From Brachynemurus nebulosus (taxonomy: Eukaryota > Arthropoda > Insecta > Neuroptera > Myrmeleontidae): a DNA stretch of 64,000 nucleotides. A program made the translations under genes and the position numbers. The stretch covers positions 33,640,413 through 33,704,412 of the forward strand of contig JAPWDM010000007.1 of NCBI GenBank assembly GCA_035578155.1, written 5' to 3'. Shown here one piece after another: positions 10,431 to 21,553 of the stretch. The first letter of the stretch is position 1; every line of letters begins with the position of its first letter. The notes below the pieces were generated by a model, which was not told the origin of the DNA, made no database searches, and saw only the letters and a program-made list of their open reading frames with translations.

Positions 10431-10495
10431 AGACACGTAGAATCGAACCCGTCACCTTTCAGTCCTAAACGCCCTAACCATTCAACTATGTGTCT
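10431..10495 (-). repeat. tRNA-like sequence 2
   Basis: On the minus strand AGACACATAGTTGAATGG... contains GAATGGTTAGGGCGTTTAGG (A-box-like) and GACGGGTTCGATTC (B-box-like). It closes with CTACGTGTCT, which pairs perfectly with the first six bases AGACAC. The T-stem is poorly paired, so this is not a clean tRNA. It faces tRNA-like sequence 1 across repeat C. Confidence 0.6.
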
Positions 10496-10499
10496 ACGT

Positions 10500-11067
10500 T
10501 GTGAACGGTATAAAATATTCGAACGGTTAAATTATAAACGAAAGCGTATTGGATTAAATTATTGTTACTACAACACTGAGAGAGATTTACTCTAAAATAT
10601 ATATTAATTTCTTCGAAATTCATCATTCCCAAGGTCAATATTCGCTTTTTAGTCAAATATTAACGGTAAATATTCCTTATTAGAGGGAAATCTTCTAAAA
10701 TTGTCAAGTTCGTTCAAAAGATGTGATTTATTTTTTTTAGAATTCGTGATCGAGCAAAATTAGTTCTGCAATACTTGACGGGTTAAACACCGCACTGTTT
10801 TATATATTTCGTCACCGAAACAACGAAGCTAACCTAAGTAAACGTCAAACTTTGGGAATCCCTGATTTCACCGATGAATCAATACAGCTCATTATATATT
10901 AGTAATTGTATCGAATTATGACTATATTATTGTCATTGACCACAGGGGCTCATCTATCATTCCTCAACCTTTTATTAAAGATTTGTGATCGATTGGTATC
11001 GTAATAATGACCGCCAGTGACCGTCAAACAGCTATTTACAACCACTAATATATTTAATTTCCCTAAG
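10500..11067. other. Spacer, no feature recognised
   Basis: AT-rich, without terminal repeats or coding-like frames. Confidence 0.4.
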
Positions 11068-11075
11068 GTGTACAC

Positions 11076-11678
11076 TAGAGATGATCGATATATTGATAAC
11101 TGTTATTTTATAACTAGTATAGAAAGATAACAGTTATCGTCAATAACTGCAATACCCAGTAACTGGTTACTTAAATAACTCCTTTGGAAATATCGATAAC
11201 ATAGGTCAATATTAATATATTCGAAAGCAAGGATCACAGTAATTTATTTTAACCACCTACGGAGAATTTCAAAATAATAACGCCCCAGGCAAGTTACACA
11301 TTTTCTATTGTAGCACATTTAAAAAACCCTTAAAAATGAACTATTGTCTATTGTACAGTTATCTATTTGTATTTGTAATTTTGTATCCATAAAATTGTTA
11401 AAATTGTGTATATAAAGCCTAAATCTTTGTATGGAGAAGTATTTGAACAGATATTGCAGTACAATAAAACAAAAAATGTTATTTAGTATCCGTGAGTATT
11501 ATAGATCTGTGCATATTTATAACAGAACCGTTTATACGCATATCGAATATCTTAAAATATGTTAAAATATCCAAATACCATACCAGTTATTAAAATAACT
11601 GTTATAAATAACAGTTATTTTTAAGTAACTGTTATTGCAATAACAGTTATTAGAAAATAACCGTTTAGCTCATCTCTA
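11076..11678. mobile_element. hAT-like MITE with AACAGTTATT motifs (family 2, copy a)
   Basis: A 603-bp element with ends TAGAGATGATCGATAT and GAGCTAAACGG-type (complement TAGAGATGAGCTAAAC). The 8-bp duplication is GTGTACAC / GTGTATAC (11068-11075, 11679-11686; one mismatch). Both ends are packed with direct and inverted AATAACTGTTAT/AACAGTTAT repeats. It is non-coding. An inverted copy at 53589-54175 confirms the boundaries. Confidence 0.9.
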
Positions 11679-11686
11679 GTGTATAC

Positions 11687-12529
11687 TATATTGACAATCA
11701 ACTATTGATTTCTCTGTACTACCCACTGTTGCAAATTTATGCCTGCTGCTGTACTTCACACAGTTCGTATATTGACATTACTACCTGAACATGCGTATAA
11801 TCCAATTTTGTAATGAGCTTAAAACATGTACACCCGTTAGATTATTCCATTTTTTTTTTTGCTTTGTATATAATAAAAATAAATAATCGTAATAAAAAAA
11901 TTAAAGAAACAAAAAAAAAAAAAGAAATAGAAATAGAAATGGGAAAAAATTCATTTGTGTTTACAACTCCGGTTTTTAAATAAAATAAATAATACTTTAA
12001 ATAAATATAATTTGAATAGCTCTGGTGACTGTAACTTTTTTTTTAAATGGTAAAAATATATAAAATTATTTTTGTTTATTACAGTAAAACGCATAAATGA
12101 ATGTACATAACATATATACGTATAAAGTATTTTTAATTATAAAAGAGTGAACAGTTTATGATTTTTTCACTTAATGCCTCGCATTCGTGCACGAAACACC
12201 GCGCCGTGATTCTGATTAAAAACAGTAATTTTATGTATTTCACTTAAAAAAGAGTTTTTAGTTGAAGTAAATTTTTTGAACGTTCATAAAAATCTAGTTA
12301 AATTATACTGAAAACAAAAGTGTATATAAATTTTAAGAGAGGCTTAAATTAAAAAGGAAAATTAATTAGTAATTAAGGAGTTAAAATTTTATATACAGTA
12401 CCGTTTCAAAAGTCAATCATGCCTGTAAATAGTTCTTTTTTTGTTTTTGTTTCCAAATTGAATATCATGATTTCTGTCTCTCTCGTAAACGTTAGTGGGT
12501 TTTTATGTGTAAGAAGGTTACTTTTTGGG
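11687..12529. other. AT-rich spacer, no gene seen
   Basis: A-runs and short AT repeats around 11850-11945. No element boundary or coding frame recognised. Confidence 0.4.
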
Positions 12530-12944
12530 GGAGATGGTTTATTTTTTAGAAAGTTTCCTGCTGCATCGCTCTAACAAGTAAAGGGCCCGAGGCCGACCTA
12601 TTGATTTTGATGAAACTTAGATATGTTGTAGAACACTAAAAAATAAGCGACACGTATTTTTTTTTATCGGCGGAAAAACGGTTTGAAGGGGTGAAATCGC
12701 CCTCCAAAAATTGGGGTAAAAATTTAAGTTTTTAAATACCTCGAAAACGGTAAGAGATAGAGCAAAAGTTTAAATTGGCAGTATTGCTCTTCTCTAATTT
12801 AGGGGTTAATTTTGCAAAACGGGGATGAAAATTAAACAATATAAAAATTCTGTTTATAGATTTGAAATCTACGTCAGAAAATCTAATTGACTTGTTTTTG
12901 CTCAATGTCCTAATATTAAGTCTAGGGGTAGTTAACTAGGGGTT
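12530..12944. repeat. Probable uncharacterised repeat remnant
   Basis: The text (AAAGGGCCCGAGGCCGACCT, AAACGGTTTGAAGGGGTGAA, AAATACCTCGAAAACGG) has the look of an interspersed repeat, but no second copy exists in the window. No coding frame. Confidence 0.3.
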
Positions 12945-13555
12945 GACTGTGTCGAATAGTCGTACTACTTGAGTAGTTCAAGAAGTTCTTCATGGAAAAT
13001 ATTTTAAGACATTTAGAATAACGTAGAAATGAAATTTTCGATTTCAAAATTCAGTTTAAGCAACATTGGTGCGGGGTGAGTCACGCTCTTAAATTACATA
13101 CTAGTTAACATACACTCATTTTTAATATTAACACACTGACAGTGGGTAATAATCTCACAATAAGTGGTTCTGAAGTTGGACTATCGTATGTAAGGTTTTT
13201 ATTAGGTTTCCATTCATTTAGAAAATATCGTTATTTTCGGTATCGATAATTTTCGATAACGAAAACGATAACATCCATTAAAAAACAAACCTTACAAAAA
13301 CCTTAAATAAGACAGTATAACATCAGAACCACTTATTGTGAGATTATTACCCATTGTCAGTGTGTTAATATTAAAAATGAGTGTATGTTAACTAGTATGT
13401 AATTTAAGAGGGTGACTCACCCCCTCTCCAATGTTGCTAAAACTGAATTTTGAAATCGAAAATTTCATTTCTACGTTATTCTAAATGTCTTAAAATATTT
13501 TCCATGAAGAAGAACTTCTTGAACTACTCAAGTAGTACAACTATTCGACACAGTC
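12945..13555. mobile_element. 611-bp foldback element
   Basis: The outer ends GACTGTGTCGAATAGT and ACTATTCGACACAGTC are exact inverted repeats. The arms (about 12945-13195 and 13310-13555) pair along most of their length, for example CCACTTATTGTGAGATTATT and its complement. The loop contains a shorter palindrome with ATCGTTATTTTCGG / CGAAAACGATAAC. No protein-coding capacity. A foldback-type non-autonomous DNA element. Confidence 0.85.
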
Positions 13556-14166
13556 TTCAAATTGCATGAAGCTTTTGTTTATATACGTAACTATTTGACA
13601 AAATTCTTTTTTTTTATCAAAATAAAAGTGAATCCAACTATAATGCAAATTTTGGAGCAGTGAATTTCGACGCCCACTGTACTATCTTGTGTTTTATTAT
13701 ATGTCCAACAAAAAAACAATTCATTTTGTTGGAATGCACTCATTTATGTTTATATACAAAATTATATTTAAAAGTAATGGCGCCAGGGGATTTTTTCTCA
13801 GTGTCGAATTTTTAATCCACAAAATGCTGGGCCACGGTTGCGCTGTGGATTTTCAATGAACAGAACACGGTCCACATGTTGTCCACTTTTGTTTTTTGTA
13901 TGTGTTTTTTTTTTTTATATTACCATCACTGTATATGCTGTGGTTTTGTCTGCTTATTAAAAAAATCTGTTCTTGTAATATTGGCCTGGCCTCCGCACTC
14001 CGGTTTACAAAATTGAAATTATATTTAAAACGGCAATTTGGTTACATAAATATTTTTTTGTGTAACATAAATAAATGTACAATACTCTCGTATGTATCGT
14101 TTTGTAAAGTACTATAGAAGGTATTGTTGGTATGATATGTTTACTAATAATTAAAAGTGAGATATC
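13556..14166. other. Spacer, no feature recognised
   Basis: AT-rich, with one low-complexity frame at 13896-14117 that has no protein-like composition. Confidence 0.4.
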
Positions 14167-15045
14167 AGCGTCGGGTGGTTTTGAACTGATAGCCTACCAA
14201 GAAAGTGTGAAGTTGCTGACTAGTGGTGGAGAACTATCGATAGCATTATCGATAACAGTCGATAGTTTTGACTATCGAAAACTATCGATATTTTTTTTTT
14301 TACTATCGATCGTTTTCAATCGATCTTTTTTTCAATCATTTCGTTTACTTATAAATACTAAAGATAATAAAAATATCGTAGAAATTATAGCCAGAGATAT
14401 AAAAACAACCATTTTAAGGAAATTTTCGAAACCAGGTATAAGTTACAACTGCGGGTAATAAAATAAAATGACAAGAGCAATTAAACAATTTGATAAAAAT
14501 ATCAGTTCACCCAAACAATTGCATAAATAAAATAAATTTAAATATAACCAAGGAATTGTTGTGCTTTAAGGTTTTTGTCGGCAAACTTGCAATAATTGCA
14601 GGTAATAAAAATCTGTTTGTTTTTTAAATTGTATGTTTCATTTTTATTCAATATTTATCTCCCTTGTTGTTTCCCAGTAATACCTCTTTTTCATCTATAA
14701 TTTTGACTATAAAACCCGCAAAAAAGAATTCTTAATTAATTTTTTAAAACTAAATTTCAAGAAATTTTTTTCAGTAAAACGTTTATTAAAAATATTAAAA
14801 TTTCTTAAGAGGTATAGTAAGTTCGAAAAAAGTGGGATTTTAGATAAATACAATCTGGATAACCAATTGTTCCATTGTATTAGTTTAAAAGTTCTATAAA
14901 ATATAATTTTTGCAACAAAAACTTGACTATCAAAAACTGTCGATAAACTATCGATAGTTTCACGAGTGATTATCGATAACTATCGATAGTCGGGACTATC
15001 GATAGTTCTCTATCACTATTGCTAACCGCTTGGCCAACTCGGGGG
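14167..15045 (-). repeat. tRNA-like sequence 3, split by a MITE
   Basis: Removing the MITE and one duplication, the minus strand reads CCGAGTTGGCCAAGCGGTTA (A box of Leu/Ser tRNA type), a spacer, and ATCAGTTCAAAACCACCCGA (degenerate B box). The left piece is 15019-15045 and the right piece 14167-14220. It resembles a Leu/Ser-type tRNA head, either a tRNA pseudogene or a SINE, broken by the later insertion at 14221-15018. Confidence 0.6.
14221..15018. mobile_element. hAT-like MITE with ACTATCGATAG motifs (family 3)
   Basis: The termini TAGTGGTGGAGAACTATCG and the complement of the right end, TAGTGATAGAGAACTATCG, match at 17 of 19 positions. The 8-bp duplication is TTGCTGAC / TTGCTAAC (14213-14220, 15019-15026; one mismatch). 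ACTATCGATAG and close variants recur many times in the first 120 bp and last 90 bp. The interior is AT-rich. A 108-codon frame across the left end is translation of the repeat. Confidence 0.85.
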
Positions 15046-16020
15046 TTATATACGAGTTGTTAAGGAACGTTTGTAAGATTCGGTGATAAATAAAATTAAA
15101 AAAAAAAAATTGAAATTATCAACAATAGTAAATAACAATATATATTGGTGAGCCTTTGTATACAAACTGATTGGTGTGCTCGTAAGCGGCAAAATATTAT
15201 TAGAAACTATTTAGCAGCAATAATTGGGTGTGAAATAGAATTCCATTTTAGTGTAAAGATTTTCAAATATCTAGCATAACTAAATATTCGCATGTATAGG
15301 ATCGGTGAAGCCGGCTATAACTGGGATTTTAATAACAATACGTACATAATATCAAGTACATATATATCCATAGAAATGTGAACAATTCCAATTATGATAT
15401 TATGACCAAAATAATCATTTGAATAATTTAACAGAAACAGCTATTGTGTTCGCTCTTTGTTAGTTTTCTTTGTGTTTTATTGGGCGTGGTGGGTGTTTGG
15501 CGCGCGTATAACCACGGTGGTGGGGTGTGGTGAGACGTTGAAAGTTTCCGAATATGAGCGTATTATTCGTACCTTACATTACATTGTTTCTCCTATACCC
15601 ATCTCTCCCCTATTGTGTTAATTATTTTGAATCATAAAGAATTAAAATACTATATAACTTAATCTGTTTAAATTTTCACACTCGCTTCCGTTCGCGTTCT
15701 ACACGGGCGAAATTTGTTTTGAAAAATCTTAAATTTTTGTTTACATTTTTTCGTTGTATTGCTTGTCTTTCTCTTATGTTGTTGTTTTTATCTATCTTCC
15801 GTTTTGTTTTTGTAAATAATTGTTTTGTTTTTTTTCTTATTTTGTTTATTTTTTTTTTATATTGTTTGAATAAGATTGTAATTGAATTTCGTTCTGAGTA
15901 CTGAGATTATTTTTAGACAATTTTCTAGGCATATTCAAATCTATTTGACTGAATTACACATCACTAAAGACAGATTCTTATGAAACTCGACTAAAAAAGT
16001 GATTTTATTGAAATAAAAAA
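15046..16020. other. Spacer with a GC/GT-rich patch
   Basis: 15481-15545 is unusually rich in GC and GT (TTGGCGCGCGTATAACC ... GGTGGTGGGGTGTGGTGAGA). The rest is AT-rich, and a T-rich 61-codon frame at 15719-15904 has only Phe/Leu/Ile-biased content. No gene supported. Confidence 0.4.
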
Positions 16021-16350
16021 TACCCCTGTCGCAGCATCCTGCATAACATAGCGAATTTCCGTTTATAAAAATCCGTTTTTCTGTGATTTTTCACCCTTTT
16101 AAGTGATTTTTCCTCCTCTTTCTAATGGTGTAAATAAATGTCGCAAAAATTTTTTGATTTGAGGAAATTTTGGCAAAAGACTAATTTTTTTCACGAAAAA
16201 TGACCACCAAAAAACCATATTCCAGGCATCCGACATGGCTGACTAATGAACTTGTTCAACGTTGTGGGACTAAATACAAATATATAAATTTTAGTGAATA
16301 TTATTTTCGGTTTCTAGAGACCTCAAAATAAATTTCTATTATAGTCCCCA
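16021..16350 (+). mobile_element. Repeat A (Helitron/Helentron-like), copy 1, 3' truncated
   Basis: It begins TACCCCTGTCGCAGCATCCT then ATAACATAGCGAATTTCCG and follows the same order of motifs as copies 2 and 3 (GGAAATTTTGGCAAAA, TTTTCGGTTTCTAGAGACCT). It breaks off after ATTATAGTCCCC, so the conserved 3' hairpin end is missing. Confidence 0.75.
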
Positions 16351-16562
16351 AAAGATTTCTTTCAGAGCTCTAAAAAATAGGACTTTCTTCGGAACCCTAA
16401 AAAGAAGGCATATTATAACATACAAACATAATATTATATACATATGTATGCGACTATACAAGCCATTATACGACAAGCTATATTATCGTGTTACGTACAT
16501 CCGTAGTATTATTCGTAATATGTGGTAGTATAAGTACCTACTTTCATATACATAATTATATA

Positions 16563-16992
16563 TACCCCTGTCGCAGCAACCTGGATAACATAGCGAATGC
16601 CCGTTTATAAAAATTAATTTTTCTCGGAAACTAGTTGACATAGAATAATAGTTTAAAGACCTTTTTTATGCAATTTTTTCTCCTCGTTTAAATGGTGTAA
16701 AAAAATTTCGCAAAAATTTTTCAATAAGTGGAAATTTTGGCAAAAAACTAATTTTTTGCAAGAACAAACACCATGTTCCTGGCATCCGACGTGTCTGGCT
16801 AACGAACTTGTCCAACGGTTTGGGACTTCCAACATTTTCACCAAATTTCGTAAACCTAGGACATTTCATTCGAGAGTTATATATATATTTTCGGTTTCTA
16901 GGGATCTCAAAACAAATTTCTGCCTTGGTCCCGGGTTCAAGTCGCGTCATGACTGGCTGTAATAGCTGAATTCCATTCTGGAAATTCGCTAA
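16563..16992 (+). mobile_element. Repeat A (Helitron/Helentron-like), copy 2, full length
   Basis: It starts TACCCCTGTCGCAGCAACCT and ends GAATTCCATTCTGGAAATTCGCTAA (here 16968-16992). The end forms a short hairpin followed by CTAA. AGCGAATTTCC-like sequence near the 5' end is the inverse of GGAAATTCGCT at the 3' end. A hairpin just before a CTRR-type end and short subterminal inverted repeats are features of Helitron-type elements. It is non-coding; the overlapping 94- and 68-codon frames on opposite strands are shadows. Confidence 0.7.
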
Positions 16993-17577
16993 TAAGCATG
17001 TTACAAGTCAGTTGGGGTATCTGCTTTACCACGCAAGAGCAGTTGCTACATCTAATAAAGTAAATGAAGTTGGAAAAACTGGTTTTCTTGAAACTATGTT
17101 TTTTTAAACTGATATGGAAAGTAACTTTTGAATCACAAGCTGTGTTGAAGGTTATATCTATAGAATATTGTTCTTTCTTTATTTTGTTAAAAAATTTTTC
17201 AATTAGACACTTTTTTGATAGTTGTATTGCAACATGTGTAACTTAAATGGCATTATGTTCCAATGCATAAAGTATTTTTATACTCCAATACCTAATAAAT
17301 ATGTTACAAAAATCCGAATTCATATGAAAATCCAAATCCGTGATATATTTTAGGCATTTGTGCTAATGTATGTTTTCTAAAATCATATTTAAATTAGTAC
17401 CATTTCAGATTCTTTTGCATGATACACAACAGTAGCTCAGTAAATATTCCATATCCAAACAGGACTTTTAAATATCAAACTTTTAACAAGTCCCAACCGG
17501 AATCACGTTCTTAAAAGTCTTCACTTTTACATATTTCTCTAAACCTCTTTCATACTGGCTGCCTCAATAATATTATA
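16993..17577. other. Spacer, no feature recognised
   Basis: AT-rich. A T-rich frame at 17064-17246 has no protein-like character. Confidence 0.4.
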
Positions 17578-17752
17578 TCAGGTCAATCCATAAGTTCGTG
17601 CGTATTAATAGCATGCATGGAATTTACTATGATTCATTTACTAAACCAATACAATTTTGAACCTGTCGAAACTTGTCATCGTTTGACTAACATATTATTC
17701 AGTTCATCACCAACTTTCGTAAATATCGAACGCATTTTAGTACCCACAGAAG

Positions 17753-18465
17753 ATGAATATAGATAATCAGTACAAACGTGATGTGCTACCTTTTTTATTT
17801 TCGTGTGGTGAATCTGCCAGGTCTGCATCGATAAAAATTAATAGTATACATGTTGAACACACTATTAGTGTAAGGACTGCCCAGAAGTGGTTTAAAAAAC
17901 TTTAAGTTGGAGAAAGCAGCATTTATGATGAATCCCATTCAGGACGTCCTCTTTAGTGATGAGCAAATGCAAGACCAAGACTTGACAGTCTTGGTCTTAC
18001 AAAATGCAGTCTTGGTCTTGGTCTTGCTAGAGCAGTTTGAGTCTTGATCTTGGTCTTGGTCTTGCAAAATGCAGTCTTGGTCTTGGTCTTGGTATTGTTA
18101 AAAAGACTTGCACTTTCTTGCATTTTTTAAAAGCGAATTTTTTTCTTCTAAAATTAGAATTTTCTTTCTTTACGGTACTAATTATACTTTCAAACAATCT
18201 AAATAGTTTAACAAGAGCCTTACTTTTTTCTTGCTTTTGTCTAAGTCTTGCTCACTTGAGCTTGGTATTGGTCTTGCAAACATACTTATAGTCTTGGTCT
18301 TGGTCTTGTATTCTTTGCAAGACCAAGACCAAGACTGCAAGACCAAGACTAATTTTACTCATCACTAGTCCTGTTAATTTTGATGATGACATTCTTCGAA
18401 ATCTTGTAGAGTCAGAGCCACAATTAACAGTGGATCAGATCGCAGAAACGATGAATTGTGTCTAA
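17753..18465 (+). pseudogene. Mariner transposase N-terminal fragment, interrupted
   Basis: From ATG 17753 it reads MNIDNQYKRDVLPFLFSCGE, then HTISVRTAQKWFKKL, stop, VGESSIYDESHSGRP. It resumes after the MITE as NFDDDILRNLVESEPQLTVD and QIAETMNCV. The TAQKWF...SGRP...LTVDQIAE order is the DNA-binding half of a mariner transposase. The in-frame stop, MITE insertion and missing D,D34D domain make it dead. Confidence 0.85.
17954..18367. mobile_element. hAT-like MITE with CTTGGT arrays (family 1, copy b)
   Basis: Ends TAGTGATGAGCAAATGCAAG and AATTTTACTCATCACTA. The 8-bp duplication is GTCCTCTT / GTCCTGTT (17946-17953, 18368-18375; one mismatch). Removing it rejoins the mariner frame at SGRP-NFDDD, an independent proof of insertion. 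The CTTGGT/GTCTTG arrays dominate both ends, around a conserved central AT-rich core shared with copy a (ATTATACTTTCAAAC). Confidence 0.9.
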
Positions 18466-18533
18466 TTGTGTTTTTTTATATTATTTAAAAATTTACCAAA
18501 AAAATATGCACGATCTTATGGACTGATCTGATA

Positions 18534-19649
18534 GTTATCAAAAAATCGAAAAATCTTTAAAAACTTTTTTTAAAATCTTCAAAATATTGCCTAGAGTATA
18601 AAATGAGTAGAGTCATTTGTGTAAGGAATCCACACCGAACGTAAATTCATTGTAAGGTATGGATTTTTTCGAGAAGTTTCTATGCAATTAAAGAACTCGA
18701 AAATTATTCGAAAATATCTTTATACAGTATCTACGTAAATAATATTTTTTAATAACAAACATTCCAAGAAGAGAATATATTATCAACAAAAAAAAAAAAT
18801 CCATTGTTTTTTTATGTTTAAAAATAGATATACGGTAACATCGAGTCAGACGGACGTCGTTTGGTTTAGTGAATGCGCCACACTGTTTTACATTTGTATG
18901 TTATATCGTGACTGCTTATTGTAGAAAAATCTGTTATCCTCATACAAAACAATGTTGATTGTCAGTTGGCTACTGCCAGTAATCGGTTACGGATTTTATT
19001 TCGAAAATTTCATTGATTCAATTTCGAAAATTTTAACGATTTCAAGTCGAATGCATACGATGTTTACAATTTAATTTCCAAATCATTGAACTATGATTCA
19101 AATATATTATATGTAATCAATAAATTTGAACAAAAATATATGATTTTATGGCGCACATATTGAGGAAAATTCAATCGTTTGTATACACACAATCATCGAC
19201 AAAATTAATTGAACAAACACAACAGTAAGCAACGCTATTTGAATCGACGGAACGCTATTTTAACAGGTTGGTGGATGCAAACAATTATAAAGACATTCCC
19301 AGTTTGAACACTATGTTTTTTTCAGATATATGCATTTTTGAAATGATGGTAGGGAAAACTATACAAATTTAAACACTATTTCGGTTTTAGATTACTTGCC
19401 TACAGTATTTGACGATATACTATTGCTGTATATACAAAATTTCCGTTATTTTTATTAAAAATTGGAAGGAACATTGGAAGTGTTTCTTTCATTTTCACTA
19501 AAATTAAGCATCTAGGATCTCTAGAAAAAAAAAACTTCTATCGAATCATACATATTTTAATCGTTCGCGCAAAGCATTGTTATAAATTCAATGAGAAATA
19601 TGTAAGTGTAATAATTATACAGAACTTGCAAAGAATAATAATTTTTGTG
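18534..19649. other. AT-rich spacer, no gene seen
   Basis: No element boundary or coding frame recognised. The short segment at 18835-18890 is less AT-rich but has no sustained frame. Confidence 0.4.
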
Positions 19650-19985
19650 TAATGCAGGCACATGCTCAAAATGGTTTTTCTATTTTCCCGTGGCAATGAG
19701 TAATTTTCCCGGAATAAAAAGTATCTTAAAAGTTGACCCAATTAATAGGTTATCACCACACCAAATTTCATCAAAATCCGTCCAATAGTTTTTGCCTAAT
19801 GTGTGCACATGCTCAAAATTGTTTTTCCATTGTCCCGTGGGAATGAGAAATTTTCCCGGAGTAAAAAGTATTTTAGATGTTGACCCAGCTAATAAGTTAT
19901 CATCACACCAAAGTTCATTAAAATCCGTCCAATAGTTTTTGCGTGATGCGTGAACAGACAGACAGACAGACAAAAATTCTAAAAA
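19650..19985. mobile_element. HINE/DINE-like interspersed repeat with two tandem units
   Basis: Two direct units of about 148 bp (19660-19806 and 19807-19953) share CACATGCTCAAAAT, TTTTCCCGGA-TAAAAAGTAT, and ATCAAAATCCGTCCAATAG. They are followed by a (GACA)n microsatellite (19957-19971). Internal tandem units followed by a GACA/GTCY microsatellite are described for Helentron-associated elements. The 97-codon minus frame is a translation of the repeat. Confidence 0.65.
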
Positions 19986-20221
19986 TCGCTGTTTTGGTAT
20001 CTACATCGATAACTATTTACAGTACCAGTACAATTTCCAAAAAATATTCCATGTACAGAAATGGTCTCGTTACAATTTTATTATATGTATAGATGAAATT
20101 GCGTCATTTCTTATTAAAAATATGTAATTCAATCAATCAGTTTAATTCAGATCTTTTCTACAAAGTTTGACTTTGTAGTCAAATTTAATTAAATTAATTT
20201 GTAGTTAAACGTTAAAATTAA

Positions 20222-20702
20222 GGTAGTTGGTCGATAAAACGATTTTTTTAAAGGATTTTAACGGGACTTCTCCGGATATTTATTTAGTTCAATACCAATA
20301 ATACGAGACCTTACCGAAAAAAAAACTGACCACCCCAGTTTTGAGAAAAACGATTTCAAAATTTTGTAACTTTAACACAGGATCTTATGGGAAAACTCGA
20401 TTTTTTTGTGAATAAAATGAAAACGTGTCAAAGGAATTTGATAAAAATTTAATGTGTTATAAAACACAAAGTTACAAATCATATTTAATAAGAAAAAAGT
20501 TATTGACCACGCCGTTTTTGAAATATAATTTATAAACATCATTTTGCAACGTTTTTACAACACTTTTTCAACAATATTTTTATATTGCTACAACATAAGC
20601 GTGCGGAAATTTAAAAAAAACAAGTGATATATTAATATATTATTTAATTTTTGATAAAAGAAAATTTTTTCGCTGAGATATACTTTTGTACCTGTCTAAA
20701 TC
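20222..20702 (-). repeat. Repeat C, copy 2 (inverted)
   Basis: Reverse-complement homologue of 9873-10375, from AGTTGGTCGATAAAACGATT through to GAGATATACTTTTGTACCTG. The flanks differ from copy 1 and carry no tRNA-like sequences, so these edges approximate the true limits of the repeat. Confidence 0.75.
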
Positions 20703-21545
20703 GAGCAAAATCAAAAATTTAAACTACACTAGAGAAAAGAATTCTGTTGATTTATCGTATTTCTAAAAGGAATCTCGCCATTTTGAGAGGAAAATTGGAC
20801 TCTTTTGAAACGTTTGCCATATTTACATTTTTGCTACATCTGGTCTTTCGAAAAAAAAATGTAACCCAGGTTCAGTGGTATTTGAAAACGATTTAAAATA
20901 AGTTATAATAGAAATTGCTGCTCCTTCAATGTATTTAAATTTTTATTTTTTTTTTTTTTGTAAAAAAACAAAATTATGAAAGTTTGGTTGAAAACAAAAA
21001 TAATTTCTCGTACCAGAAAACTTTTTAATTTTTTTCACCACGGCTCATTTTCGTTTAGTCCGAAACTGTATTCAGATATTAACGTTTAAATTTTCGCCGA
21101 ACCGTCGCGCCTCGGGAGAGAAAATCGATTTTCAATTAAAGAACAAACTAACACGATGAAAATTTCACATTTCACTACTAAGTTGATAACTCTATTTATT
21201 GATATTAATAATAAAAAAAGGCAATGGAAAATTTTTAATGGAAGATTTCTATTAACGGCAGCTTTTTAATGAGAAATGATTGAATGGCTCATTTTCCATA
21301 TTCGTATATACATGTATACATATGTGTGTACGTACCTGTACAGTAAAATTCCGGTAAAATCCTCGATGTTTGGATAAGTTAGTTTTATGAAGGGTGAATA
21401 ATGGGTTTTATAAAGGTAACTGAGTGGGTGCATTTTAGGAGAAAAGTTGTCGGAAACAATGTTGCAAATTGAAATTTCTACAAACTATATTTTTTGAAAT
21501 TTTTTCTAAATTTTGCCCGCGGTCCCTCTAGAGGGTCAAGTTCAT
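20703..21545. other. Spacer, no gene seen
   Basis: AT-rich with a T-run (20945-20959). No recognisable element or coding frame. Confidence 0.4.
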
Positions 21546-21553
21546 ATTCCAAG

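Larger units (their letters stand above)
17578..18531 (+). mobile_element. Mariner-family element (copy 2), internally deleted
   Basis: The left end TCAGGTCAATCCATAAGTTC and the complement of the right end, TCAGATCAGTCCATAAGATC, are inverted repeats. Both ends are flanked by TA (17576-17577, 18532-18533). Between them lie only the transposase N-terminus and a short later fragment, interrupted by the 414-bp CTTGGT MITE. The catalytic domain was lost by internal deletion. Confidence 0.85.

Noticed and set aside
9721..10495. Calling functional tRNA genes at 9721, 10431 or 22420
   Set aside because: A/B-box words are present but D-, anticodon and T-stems do not pair well, so they are listed only as tRNA-like repeats.
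16666..16962. Opposing 94- and 68-codon frames
   Set aside because: Both fall within repeat A and recur with disruptions in other copies.
19957..19971. (GACA)n as an independent microsatellite locus or CRISPR-like array
   Set aside because: It is the tail of an interspersed repeat, and there are no spacer-repeat units.
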